Source of the DNA: Adenophora triphylla var. japonica
Taxonomy: Eukaryota; Streptophyta; Magnoliopsida; Asterales; Campanulaceae
DNA length: 64,000 nucleotides
Direction of reading: 5' to 3'
Assembly (NCBI GenBank): GCA_022495995.1
Contig: JAFEMH010001450.1
Location: 186,001-250,000 of the forward strand
The notes under the pieces were generated by a model that saw only the letters and a program-made list of their open reading frames with translations, had not been told where the DNA came from and searched no databases. The translations under genes and the position numbers were made by a program. Shown piece by piece: positions 1 through 10,289 of the stretch. Numbering within the stretch: the first letter of the stretch is position 1; each line of letters begins with the position of its first letter.

Positions 1-2
1 GC

Positions 3-1330
3 AATGTGAGACCTCAAGCACGATGGTTGGATCATGGTGGCAAGTATTGTTATATTGGTCATCGACGCTTCTTGCCTAGGAGTCATGCTTTTCGTAAGGA
101 TAAAGGCTCTTTTGATGGTACTCATGAAGTGAGAGATAAGCCCAAGTTATTGTTTGGAACAAAATTGCTTAGACAAGTTGAAAATATGGAAACAAAGAGT
201 ATAAAATAGAAGATGTTATTAAAAAGAGGAAAAGAGAAGAGGGTGAGAAGCAACAAGCCAAGTTGGAGAAAAGAAAGGTTCCTAAGTTGTGTCACAATTG
301 GAAAAAGAGGAGTATCTTCTTTGAGTTGCCTTATTGGGCAAATAATCATGTTCGTCATAATCTTGATTTTATGCACATTGAAAAAATCGTGAGTGATAAT
401 GTGCTACATACTCGTTAGGTACTCAAGGGGAAATCAAAAGATAATGATAAAGCAAGAAAAGACCTAAAAGTGATGAACATTCGAAACCATTGCATCTACA
501 AAAGCTTCCATCCGGCAAAGATATTATGCCTCCGCCCGCTTTACAATGAGTAAGAAGCATAAAGACACATTCTTGAAAGTTCTAAAGGGAGTCAAAGTCC
601 CTGATGGCTACTCGTCAAACATATCTCGTTGTGTACATCTAGAGGAAAGAGCTATTTGGGGTCTTAAGAGCCATGATAGTCATATTTTGCTCCAACAACT
701 ACTCCCTTTAGCTATTCGAAAAGCGTTGCCTACTTCTGTTGTAAAAGCCATCATTGAGTTGGCAAATTTCTTTAGGCAATTATCCTCAAAGGTGAATACA
801 CTTGCTGATCTCGAAAAGATACAAGATCGGATGGCTGTCACACTATGTGCTCTCGAGAAAATATTCCCACCAGCTTTCTTTGATGTTATGGAGCACTTGC
901 CGGTGCATTTAGCCGAGGAGGCCTTGCTAGCAGGCCCAATACAATTTCGTTGGATGTATCCGGTAGAGAGGTACATCCATATTAAATTTACTTTGAAAAA
1001 AGTTAAATTCCTTTTTACATCTGCTTTAGCATAAGTAAATGTTTTTGTAGGTTTCTACTTACATTAAAATTATATGTTCGAAATCGAGCCCATCCCGAGG
1101 CCTCCATAGCTAAGGCAATTGTGGCTGAAGAATGCATGACTTTTTGTACGCAATATTTGGATGACATTGAGACAAAGTCCAATCGTCCTAGAAGAAATGA
1201 TGATGAAGGTGATGAGTTAGGCCGCTTTGTAGGAAAAGAAGAGGTAATTACCCTTGATTACATCACACGAGTACAAGCGCATAGATATGTGCTTTTCAAT
1301 ACTGATGAGTGTTGTTGTTGTTCTTTGCAT
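3..1330 (+). pseudogene. TNP2-type CACTA transposase, C-terminal part, degenerate
   Basis: The first frame contains the TNP2 signatures DHGGKYCYIGHRRFLPR (about 33-85) and, further on, FELPYW followed by HNLDFMHIEK (about 320-385), the family's conserved HNLDVMHIEKNV region. A stop at 416-418 interrupts this block. The reading resumes at 546-970 with a DUF4218-like domain (motifs RWMYPVER, LPVHLAEEALLAGP, IFPPAFFDVMEH). An intron of about 90 bases probably starts at the GT after RWMYPVER, near 972. Coding resumes at about 1060 with YVRNRAHPEASIA and EECMTFCTQYLDDIETK, the usual segment after DUF4218. The product would bind and cut CACTA termini in the nucleus. The N-terminal catalytic part lies outside the window, and the in-frame stop argues that this copy is inactive. 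Confidence 0.85.
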
Positions 1331-1473
1331 TGTGCCATTAATGCATTGGTCAGTCTTCACATTCTCTTGTTTATATATCAAAAAATTGCTTGTTATTATA
1401 ACATGTTATAAGACTTTATCCTTTTCAATTATTTTTCTCATGTTTATATATCAAAAAAAAATTCTGTTGCTGT

Positions 1474-1655
1474 TTGTTGTTTGCTGCTGTTATTGTTGCT
1501 GTCGCTTTCGCTTATTCGCGTATTGTTGCTGTTGTTGTTGTTGTTGTTGTTTGCTGTTGCTGTTGTTATTCCTGTTGCTGTTGTTATTCCTGTTGCTGTT
1601 ACTGTTTGTTGTTGCTGTTGTTGTTTGTTGTTGCTGTTGTTGTTTCTGTTGCTGC

Positions 1656-1686
<31 letters not shown>

Positions 1687-1700
1687 GCTGTTGTTGTTTC
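1474..1700 (+). repeat. TTG/CTG trinucleotide microsatellite
   Basis: About 220 bp of nearly uninterrupted TTG and CTG triplets within the CACTA element, between the transposase remnant and the second gene. Because the unit is three bases, several frames stay open and give artificial poly-Leu/Cys/Val or poly-Asn/Gln translations. I do not treat these as genes. Confidence 0.9.
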
Positions 1701-1845
1701 TAGGCATTTTATAGGTCTTATACATGATACATAAGACCTATAATAAATTTATAGGTCTTATACATATATTATAAGATTGTTTTTTTGGGTCCTTTACTTG
1801 GTTTATCCAATTCTTGTGCTATAATTGAATTGTCATATGACAGAT

Positions 1846-3405
1846 ATGCCTCCAAAGAAAAATTTATTACTGTGTCGTGGCTCTAACCCTAAAGGAAGAG
1901 GGTTGGCAAAACCAACCGACAAATGGGGTAAAGAGAGATTGATCATAATATGGAATAATTATGGTCAACCGCTTGGTGGGAAATGGCACAATTAGCTACT
2001 CGTATAGGAATTTTTGCTAAAAATGGGGAACATTTCCCATTAACTAAAGAGTGGTCTCGATGAACCACGAGTGCATAAATAACGTATGGAATGACGTTCT
2101 CCGGTAAGTCAGAATCCATATTTCTTACATAAATCTCTAGTACGTAGTCAAAAGTCTTATGATTCTCTAACAATTGTTTTTTTTTCTTTGTTGAATTGTG
2201 TATATAGGAAAATACAAATGCTCCTCCTGAGTATTTCCTGTTATGGCTCTTTCTCTCGCTAAAGCGTGGCGTGACCGGAAATACAATGTGAGACAAGCAT
2301 ATAATAAGTATTACTCGCTATGAATATTACTCGCTATGACTTTGTTATGAATATTGACTCGCTTATGAATATTATTACTCGCCTGAAACAAAGATTATAA
2401 GATGTATGAATCTCGACCAAGACGCATTGGCTCACCCACCCCGTGGGTGCGTTGCGGATCAACGGGCTGCACTTGTTGCGATGTGGGGTACGCCCAAGGC
2501 TCCTGTATATTTCAAATTAATCTCAATCTATTATCGTGAATGTCTTATATAAGTAGTCAAATTAATACTAATATTATCTTTTTTTTTCCAGGAAATATCG
2601 TAAACAAATAAATTGAATCGAGAAAAACAATCGTGCCTCGAATAGGACCGGAAAACGTCCCATTCCAAAGTCATCAAAGAGGTTTGTCATCGTTCAATTT
2701 AGTTCTCGCTGTCAATTCAATTAATGTTTCTTTTGTATCGTATATAAATATATTTTTTTTTGGTCAAATGATTCTATTATAAATTGTAGAGAGGCGACAA
2801 TGGTTTACCAACCGATCGCTTAAGCGTTTTCATACATACGCGCACTAGCAAAACACCCCGCAGATCAAGAAACCACTCAAATGATTGTAAGTTAAAGTTT
2901 CAACCTTTTCTCGTTTCAGTTTTGTTATTCTATAGAATACTTTTTTCATTTCTAACTTCATTTTCATAATATTAATTAAAGTTAAAACATTTATATTGAA
3001 CATGTTGTTTTTGTTACAATGAACGCTTAATGATGCGCTGCGGAGCCGCTGCAGGAGCAACAAGACTCTCTCGCGGCGCGTGAAAATATTTTTGTTGGTA
3101 TGTTTGGCCTCGATGACCATGGGAGAGTTCGATGTAATGGGAGGCGGTCCGAACAAAACTAAGGTGTTTGGTAAATCCCAACCTTCTCGCAGCGCCAGCG
3201 GAGGCGGTGGCGGGGGTCGAGCAGATTTTGAAAGACAACTTCGGGAGGAACGCCGACAAAATGAGGAGGAACGCCGACAGCTACAACAACGACTTCGGGA
3301 GCGTTACAACAACAACTTGAGGAGGAACGCCTTAAGTTACAACAACAAATTGATGAATTGAAACGTTGTTGGATGGAAGGACGTGGAAATGATGGTAATG
3401 AATAG
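1846..3405 (+). pseudogene. Second CACTA gene (TNP1 / Transposase_24-like), degenerate
   Basis: An ATG at 1846 opens MPPKKNLLL and a basic region, followed by WNNYGQPLGG and several broken segments. Around 2600-2700 there is KNNRASNRTGKRPIPKSSK, resembling the 'K.NRA....H..GS' block of the plant Ptta/En/Spm (Transposase_24) family. The 3' end encodes a Gly-rich stretch and a Glu/Arg/Gln-rich coiled coil (about 3215-3350), then IDELKRCWMEGRGNDGNE and a stop at 3403-3405. One frameshift near 3310 is needed to join the coiled coil to this C-terminus. In active CACTA elements the second gene product binds subterminal repeats and works with TNP2. Exon boundaries are uncertain and I rely mainly on position and the C-terminal coiled coil. 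Confidence 0.6.
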
Positions 3406-3635
3406 GTGTTGTGGATTTTAGACATTGTGTATTTTGGATACATTCAACAACTAATAACTTTTTTGTATAATGGTTATTAGACATTGTGTATTTTGGATAC
3501 ATTAATTGTGTTAATATGTAGATTGTAAATATTGATTGGATTTGTGTATTTTTGGTTATATTGTGTGTGTACAAAGTTGAATTTGGTTTTTGTGAACGTA
3601 TTTTTGGGGAAAATGAATTATACAAGTCGGGGAAA
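3406..3635 (+). other. AT-rich 3' flank of the second CACTA gene
   Basis: Contains a short duplicated segment (tagacattgtgtattttggatac at about 3419 and 3478). No coding or RNA feature is visible. Confidence 0.5.
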
Positions 3636-4140
3636 AATTAGGCTTATTTACGGCGGTGACTAAATCCGCCGTATAAACCTAGGGACGACTCGTGCCCAAA
3701 GGGGGGACGAGGGAACCAGTAGGGGGTGTAAATGGGACGACTCGTGCCATAGTGGACGAGTCGTCCCTATTTAGTTATTTACGGCGGATATAGTAACCGC
3801 CGTATAAAATGGCCATGGACGACTCATTTGGACGAGGGAACCTGGTGGGGGTGCAACTGGGACGACTCGTTACAGTGCGGATGACTCGTCTCTTATTTAC
3901 GGCGGTTACACATTCCGCCGTATAAAGATCACTCAAATATGCCATATTATACGTATGTATTTTATTTATATACGGCAGTGGTATATCCGCCGTATATAGT
4001 ATATACGGCGGTTGTCCCGACGTATATAGTATATACGGCGATGATTTATACGGGGGTCTATTTACGGCGGCTAGTCCGCCGTAAATACTATATACGGCGG
4101 GGCGCGTAGTATTAACGGCGGATTTTAACCGCCGTAAATA
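3636..4140. repeat. CACTA subterminal repeats (TTTACGGCGG / CCGCCGTA)
   Basis: Eight or more copies of (T)TTACGGCGG face CCGCCGTAAA or CCGCCGTATA at 10-20 bp spacing, forming small hairpins. They are interspersed with GGGACGACTCGT repeats. Dense short inverted repeats just inside a terminus are the usual binding sites of the CACTA-encoded DNA-binding protein. Spacing becomes tighter towards the end (3960-4140). Confidence 0.85.
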
Positions 4141-4158
4141 AACCTGTTTCTTGTAGTG

Positions 4159-5437
4159 TGAAGAGGACTTGCAGGACTAGGATAAAGATGAGGTACAATG
4201 ACATGGTACCAGTTTTGATGGCAGAGAACAGCAGGAGGGTTAATTTTTACCCTTGGGATCGGTTTGAGGTGGACCAGATGGGCGGTGCCGAGCGCTGGAC
4301 GGTGCAGAGGTGCATCCTGCGGGGACACACCTGCGATGTCTACTACTTAGGGGAGAGGGTGACGAGGCAGCATAGTCTAGGGATGGTTGCTTTGGCGATG
4401 GCTGAGCCTCCAGCTGATATGCTGTTTCCTCGAGAAGGGTCGGCGGACTTGATGTGGTTTAGGACTGGGCGGCCTGCCCTGTAGTACGTTACTCAGGAGC
4501 CCTATCAGACGTTCATGACACGCATGCTGAGGTCGCCCCAGGTGCTAGCGAGGGAAGGGAGTTCGGTTATGAGGATTCCCCAAGCTGACTTCTCATATAC
4601 CCAGGAGGGGGTTAGGATGAGGGCACAGATACCCCTCCCAGAGGTGACGCCGCGAGCTTTTCGGCCCCGATCAAATGCTCAGGTATGTGCTGGTCACGTT
4701 CTGATTATTTAGTCTTTGTACTTCTTTCGTCATTGCTTCGACTGTTTTTTTATGCTTTCGTTTCTTCTTTACAGTACTCGTCCCGGGTTGTTGATCGGCT
4801 CTTGCGTCAGATTATCGGGGCTAAGAGGTTCATTCGCAACCTTGTGACGCGAGGGAATGCGAAGGGTTCTGAGAGGGCGGTGCGGCTGGGATCTAGTGCC
4901 TCTATGCGGGAGAGGTCCCCTGTTCCTGCCAGCGAGACTATGCCAGGCAGGAGGTCTATGGAGACTCCTCGCACTCAGCCTAGGGGGTCAACGGATGCTT
5001 CTCCTTCTCCCTATATGGACAGGAGCGTGGAGCTTTCCCGGGATCACATTATCTTCGGGGGCATGGAGGGATCGGTCTTCGTTCAGAGCGGAGCTGGCGA
5101 GGGTTCCTCTTCGCATCACGCTGGTTATGGCGCCTTTGAGCCGCAGGGAGATTACGGGACTCCCTTACAGACCCAGGGGACATACGGCCAGGGCTCTGAT
5201 GCCTTCTCATTCGGGTATGACTTCTTTGCCGACATCGGGGTGCCGTACCGAGGTGTGCCTGCTGATCCCGAGGACACGTATTTAGACGCGGAGCAGGACG
5301 ACATAGAGCCGGGGATGGCTTTCCCGGAGGCAACGGCGGAGGGGCCAAGCACGGCTCAACGGAGGGTGCAGAGGCGTGGCATGGAGATTTCCAGGGAGGA
5401 GGATCCCGTTCTCGATTCAGACAGTGATTCCGACTGA
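4159..5437 (+). pseudogene. PMD-family accessory gene of element C, 3' exons (5' part cut by CACTA)
   Basis: The first block (4159-4682) aligns with exon 3 of the B copy: SRRVNFYPWDRFEVDQ, RCILRGHTCDVYYLGERV..QH and the PQVLAREG segment. A TAG at 4482-4484 interrupts it. A donor (ctcag/gtatgt, 4683) and acceptor (tttacag, ending 4774) define an intron of 92 bases. The last exon (4775-5437) encodes a polar, Ser/Gly-rich region ending in an acidic tail (SDSDSD) and TGA. The family shares the plant mobile domain of MAIN/MAIL1-type proteins, known for nuclear roles in silencing and also found in transposons. The 5' exons would lie left of the CACTA element, outside the window. The identification rests on alignment with the more complete B copy. 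Confidence 0.75.
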
Positions 5438-5942
5438 TTGTACCTGTTAGGGCAGAGAGATAGAACATATATACATTTTATGCACATTGTATGTATATTT
5501 TTTTGAAATGTAATAACTAGGTTAATACATTTTATTTCATCATCATTTTTTTTGTTTTTTTGTTTTGGTTTTGTTAATTTTGTACTGAATGCAAGTTGCA
5601 TGAGCCCGGTTTGGTGTTTCATATGGACAAATATGGGATCTTTGTTGTGATTTTGGATGGAAAAATATGGGGAATTGGCATATTTTTGTGCTTGGTCGTT
5701 TGGGGAAAGGTTTCCTCATTTGGGGCAGCAGTTTTTATTGTTGTCAAAAAAGTTTTTGGACTGGGGGATAATCTTATCCGCGTGGATGAGATTGAGGCTG
5801 CAATCTTATCGGCGCGGACAAGGGCAGCATCTGGCAAGGTTATTTAAATTTTCACCTCAGATCTGGTTTTCATCATTCATCTTCATCTTCTTCTCTGTTC
5901 TTTCTAAAGTCACGACCAAAACCATAGAAAGCCATAGAAAGC
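5438..5942 (+). promoter_or_regulatory. Putative promoter region of the C DUF7745 gene with two near-palindromes
   Basis: Between the PMD stop and the DUF7745 start. Two imperfect palindromes of the form CTTATCsGCGysGAt.AG lie at 5772-5791 (tcttatccgcgtggatgaga) and 5804-5823 (tcttatcggcgcggacaagg), spaced 32 bp. They sit where B and E carry paired family palindromes, but this sequence is unlike the GGTCCGTACGGACC of the C LTR. The rest is T-rich with no other feature. Confidence 0.45.
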
Positions 5943-6456
5943 ATGAAGAATTCTCCTAAATTGCCAAAGGAGTTGCAGATGATCTTCTTTGACAAGTTCA
6001 AGGATTGGTCTCGGGAGGTCATGCATGGGAATAGGGCATTCTTTGAAGAGAGATACAAGATCAAGTCCTTATGGTCTCTTAAGGAGCTTGTTCCGGATTA
6101 TGACTTGATGAGGGCTTCTGCCGCGTTCAGGGACACTCGGAGGCACGTCTTTTGCTTCTCCTACAACGAGATGGTTCCCACCATTGAAGATTCAGGGCGT
6201 TACTTGGAGGCCCTAGATGGAAGAAGTTGCACTTCCCTTACCCGGAGGGATGTCCTTCGTCAACAAATTGTCTAGTCTCCTTCAAATCTTTCCGGAGGAA
6301 GCTCGAGGTATGATTCGAGGACCCGACTATTTTGACATTTCTGGTCTCCCGGATAGGTTTAGGAGCTTGGGTATGGTTGGCGATTGCTATTGGGATGCCT
6401 TTGCTCTTTGTGCAATCGGGTCCTTGTTCATGGTTTGTTCCTTTGGGATGTGCCAC
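5943..6456 (+). pseudogene. DUF7745-type accessory gene of element C, N-terminal part (interrupted by element A)
   Basis: ATG at 5943 opens MKNSPKLPKELQ. Then come SLWSLKELVPDYDLMRASAAF, TRRHVFCFSYNEMVPTIED and, after a frameshift near 6195-6215, DYFDISGLPDRF and YWDAFALCAIGSLFMV. The same blocks occur in order in the B copy at 27655-28335. They match the DUF7745 family (often mis-annotated as aminotransferase-like), which has a 'VPTLEEY..LL' block, an 'FALSIYGLVIFP' block and 'GRF.G.AQLL..W'. The reading ends at codon FGMCH, where the LTR of A begins; codons HRSLLDVVVHC resume at 19247. The molecular function of the family is unknown. Confidence 0.75.
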
Positions 6457-8215
6457 TGAATGAACGCTCGCCGAAATCAACATAAAATAATATTTTGTTT
6501 TGGAGTCGCCACGCCGTTTTTTAAGGAAAACATTTAAAAACCTTTTTTAAAGAGAAAATGGGTCTAGGGGTCAAGTTACGATGTGGGAAGAGAATATAGA
6601 GCTCACCCACGTCGCCTCTTTCGAGACTTTCAATCAAGTAAGGACAATAATGATCATTCTAAGTGTGTGCAATTTGTGTCAACAAGCAAGGCATGCAAAT
6701 TTGGATTTCATTAATGATATTGAAACTGGATACAACTTGTGAGCCATTGAAAGGGGGCCACAACCTTACAAACGATTGCTGGAATTACAAGGAAGAGGTT
6801 GAGACAGTCTGTCCAGGAACCTTGGATGTCGTCCGACATAGGATTACCTCGTGAGAGGGATGTCGGACGACACAGGACATCCTGGTCAGATTGCCTCTAC
6901 AATGGGGGTGGATATGCCACCAAAGCTAATCTAACACCAAAACAAAGTTACTTTAACTATGGAGATGCACTGTTTAGGGTCTGGAACCAATTCGGGGTTG
7001 ATTGGAGTAAATAAAGTCAAGATTGACTTTCTGTGATACGGATGTCGTATGACACAGGATGCCAAGAGTGTCTTATGTCGGACGACATAAGCTGCCTCCA
7101 TCATCAGATTACACCCGAATGATTTTAGACTTCCCAAATAAAGATATTAAGCTACAATACTAACTTATAACAGTAATATGACACTAAACAGAGGTTGAAA
7201 CTGTAAAGGGGATCGATCTGAGCTTATCTGAAGTCACTGAAGCCAAACAACTTTATGGGATCTCTATGTCGTATGACAAAGGACCTTAAGGATGTCCTGT
7301 GTCGGACGACATAGATGTCCTGTTTCAGTGATCCTCAGCAGATTGATCCCACATTGCTCAAAACATGAAACTAAGCTACAATACCAAACGAAAACAGTAG
7401 AATAACAGTCCTACGTGAGTATTATGGGAGGATCATATGGCTTTAATGACCAAATATGAAGAATCACATGTTTTGACCATGATCATAGGAGCCATCACCT
7501 CCTAACTCAAACAAACAACATCAAGATTTGAACTTTAATGAAGCTAACACTATTAAATGGTCAGATCTGAGGTGAGGAGATGTGAATATTGATTGATACA
7601 CACCTCCACCACCTTTATCATGCAAAAATCCCAAATAATCACATGGTATCAAATAAGATAAACATGCAAGGCAATGTACAAGTAGACAAGATATAAACAG
7701 GGAGAGAAAGGATCTAGGGTCTACCTATTGTAGTCCATAAGGCAAAAGCACCAATAGTATGGTGTTTGCCCCTTCAAAACACCAACAAGGAATGACCACC
7801 TTTGGACTTTGGCTTGGATGTGTGTGTGTGTGTGAGGAGGGAGGTGAGTGTGTGTGTATGAGAGAGAATATGAGTCTCTATTTCAACAGAGTAACCTTAC
7901 TTGCCAAAATCCTCCTTCAAAATGATCAGCAAAGCCCTTTATTTATAGGCATGCTGAGAGGAACTCCTATGTCGTACGGCATGGAGTTTTAACCGCCTTA
8001 GGTTTGTCCTGTGTCGGACGACACAGGTCATTCCTAGGACAGATTGGGCCGAAGGGAGGCAGGCCCAAGGAAGAATCAAATGGGTCAAGGTGAATAAATA
8101 AATAAATGAATAATTTAGGCCCAAAAATGCATTTTAATAAATAAACGAGCCCAAAACTAAATGCAACCAAAGGAAAGCGGACCCAAAAACACGAGTTCGG
8201 GTTGGGGTACTCACA
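6457..8215 (-). repeat. LTR of element A, left copy (3' LTR)
   Basis: 1759 bp, TG...CA on either strand. On the minus strand it starts TGTGAGTACCCC and ends TTCATTCA. It contains at least eight copies of a 12-bp palindrome: 6827-6838, 6861-6872, 7043-7054, 7076-7087, 7267-7278, 7300-7311, 7970-7981 and 8012-8023. The first six lie downstream of the TATA box in the transcribed part. Near the U5 end it carries gagtcgcca (6503-6511), a copy of the first nine bases of the PBS. Confidence 0.92.
7938..8023 (-). promoter_or_regulatory. U3 core promoter of LTR A: TATA box with two upstream palindromes
   Basis: The minus strand has TATAAATAAA (complement of 7938-7947). Upstream are TGTCGTACGGCA (7970-7981) and TGTCGGACGACA (8012-8023). 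The same arrangement occurs in the right LTR and in LTR E. Confidence 0.6.
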
Positions 8216-8233
8216 GAGCCCCTCGGCGACGTC
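8216..8233 (-). other. Putative polypurine tract of element A
   Basis: On the minus strand GACGTCGCCGAGGGGCTC abuts the 3' LTR. The same sequence with one or two changes (GACGTYGCCGAGGGGCTYC) abuts the 3' LTR in B, E and F. The position fits a plus-strand primer, although the purine run is short. Confidence 0.55.
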
Positions 8234-8439
8234 GCTTCCACGAGAAGTGGGGTCGTCGACAAAATGAGAATCCCGAGCTGGACAACGATTGGCGGGAAAA
8301 AGGGATGACCAAGATGGTCGAGCGGCTGGACCTTTATGAGAAGGATTCCTACGTATCCCATGAGGGAATCAAGCCGAATCGTAGTTCATCAAAGAGGTGG
8401 CGATAACAAGAGGCCACGGGCTTTGTACCCAAGAGTGAC

Positions 8440-9116
8440 TGTTATAAGGGGAGTCACCCCGATGATTGACTGTTACAAGGGGAGTCACCCCAAAGATTGA
8501 TTGTTACAAGGGGAGTCACCCAAAAGATTGACTATTAGTGGGAAGTCGCCCGAAGATTGACTATTAGTGTGAAGTCGCCCGAAGATTGACTATTAGTGGG
8601 AAGTCGCCCGAAGATTGATTATTAGTGGGAAGTCGCCTGAAGATTGACTATTAGTGGGAAGTCGCCCGAAGATTGACCATTATTGGGAAGTCGCCCGAAT
8701 ATTCGACTGTGTGGGAGTCACCCGAAGATTCGACTGTGTGGGAGTCACCCGAAGATTGACTATTAGTGGGAAGTCACTCGAAGATTTGACTGTGTGGGAG
8801 TCACCCGAGGATTCGACTGTGTGGGAGTCACCCGAAAATTCGACTGTGTGGGAGTCACCTGAAGATTGACTTGTAGTGGGAAGTCGCCCGAAGATTCGAC
8901 TGTGTGGGAGTCACCCGAGGATTTGACTGTGTGGGAGTCACCCGAAGATTCGACTGTGTGGGAGTCACCCGAAGATTCGACTGTGTGGGAGTCACCCGAA
9001 GATTGACTATTAGTGGGAAGTCGCCCGAAGATTCAACTGTTTGGGAGTCACCCGAGGATTCGACTGTGTGGGAGTCACCCGAAGATTCGACTGTGTGGGA
9101 GTCACCCGAAGAAGAT
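8440..9116. repeat. Minisatellite of element A, about 27-bp unit
   Basis: About 25 units of two subtypes: attcgactgtgtgggagtca + cccgaag, and attgactattagtgggaag + tcgcccgaag. The array is homologous to the 29-bp array of element E (60950-61636) but is mostly a different subtype. Short open frames in it reflect periodicity only. Bases 9117-9500 downstream show no further feature. Confidence 0.9.
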
Positions 9117-9500
9117 ATTGATGCGAGATGAACTCAAAGGAGATGAAATGAATTTATCTGAGAAAGTAATGATGATTTGCAGGTGAATATGCTTTCATAC
9201 ATGTGTTGTGCTTACCTACAAGGGTCGTGCACACGAAGATCACTTGAAGTGATTGGCTGACGTTGGAAACATTTGCTGAGTAAAACACGAACTTTGCTAT
9301 TTGATATTACCGTTGCAAGACGGACTGTGCTGACGATAAACCGTTGCAAGACAGACCTTGTTGATGATTTGACGTTGCAAGACGGACTTTTGATGATGAT
9401 TTGCCATTGCTAGATGGACCTTTGACGATGATTCTGAAGATGATAAAGGCAGAATATGCCACCTACGGGATTTGAACTCCTTGAACAAATTGTGATTTGA

Positions 9501-9582
9501 GGAGCAGGGAGGCGACGGCCAGGAGGAGAGTGATTCCGGGGAGAGCGGTGACCACTCTGGCGACGACTCAAAGTCGGAATGA
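9501..9582 (+). pseudogene. Remnant of the PMD gene of element A (acidic C-terminus only)
   Basis: The frame encodes GGDGQEESDSGESGDHSGDDS..SE and a TGA at 9580-9582. About 150 bp of flanking sequence downstream matches the region after the PMD stop in E (63241-63420). All upstream PMD exons are missing, so the gene has been removed by a large deletion. This leaves only the acidic tail seen at the end of every PMD copy in the window. Confidence 0.6.
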
Positions 9583-10017
9583 TTGTGGCGGCCCCCTTTT
9601 GCCATGCTTTAGGACTTTTAGGGAGAAAGAGAGAGAAAATAAAATGCATGCACTACTTCATTGCTTTTGAATTTGTAAAACAATATTTTTTGCACTTTGT
9701 GATTAAGCAACTAAAGCAATTGCTTAATGGCATCTAGACTTATTTGTGTATATGCATTAGTCTGTCCCACAAAAAGGCAAAAAAATGATGGCATTTGATG
9801 TGGTTGGGTGTTTTTTTTGGGGTTTGGTATGTCGTATGCCAAATCCTCTCCCGTGCGTTTGGTGAATGAAGGGGAGTGTATATATACTGTTTTGGATGCT
9901 TTTGAACAGGTTTGAGCAAGTATCGGGTCGCCGATGGAATGCTGCAGATGCAGCCAGTACCGATGTCTGACGGATGGTCACATTAACAGACTTTCTTGGA
10001 CAGCAAGCCCCATCATT

Positions 10018-10025
10018 TATAAAAG
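10018..10025 (+). promoter_or_regulatory. TATA box of the second accessory gene of element A
   Basis: TATAAAAG about 97 bp before the ATG at 10122. The aligned region of E has TATAAAAG at 63820-63827 with two palindromes upstream. A has lost that palindrome segment by a short deletion. Confidence 0.55.
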
Positions 10026-10121
10026 GACAGATTCGCAAAAGGCAACTTCCAGCAGTCACAGCAGCCCCAAAATCGACCTTCAACACCAAAAATAGCCCCA
10101 AGATCCAATATTTGGCCCAAA

Positions 10122-10211
10122 ATGAAGCGTTATGATGAGAGATCCAATGCAGCCCCACTGCATGCAGAACCATCATGTGGTCAAGGAGGCGCCCATCTTT
10201 TCAGACCTTAG
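10122..10211 (+). pseudogene. Remnant of the second accessory gene of element A (N-terminus only)
   Basis: Thirty codons beginning MKRYDERSN and ending at TAG. The first residues match those of the ORF starting at 63923 in E (MEHYNERSK), and the upstream 100 bp also match. The DUF7745 body seen in B and C is absent, so the reading frame was deleted soon after its start. By position this was the DUF7745-type gene; the residues left are too few to prove it. Confidence 0.45.
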
Positions 10212-10289
10212 TCAATCAGTCACTGGACAAGACTCGGAAATGTATATGTGCAGGGGCACATTTTTCGAGGGTGGGAATGGATCCTAATT

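Larger units (their letters stand above)
1..4158 (+). mobile_element. CACTA (En/Spm) DNA transposon, right-hand part, truncated by the window start
   Basis: The right terminus reads cctgtttcttgtagtg, the reverse complement of a CACTACAAGAAA-type terminal inverted repeat, and ends at 4158. The next three bases (tga, 4159-4161) would be the right copy of the 3-bp target duplication; the left end lies outside the window. Inside are a TNP2-type transposase remnant, a second-gene remnant with a coiled coil, and dense subterminal inverted repeats before the terminus, the usual CACTA layout. The element interrupts the PMD gene of element C: coding sequence homologous to exon 3 of the B copy starts immediately at 4159. 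Both transposase genes carry stops or frameshifts, so this copy is probably non-autonomous. Confidence 0.9.

Noticed and set aside
1254..1734. Overlapping poly-Leu/Cys/Val and poly-Asn ORFs
   Set aside because: Translations of a TTG/CTG microsatellite.
8654..9131. Short repetitive ORFs (DCVGVTRRF repeats)
   Set aside because: 27-bp minisatellite of element A; no homology to known proteins.
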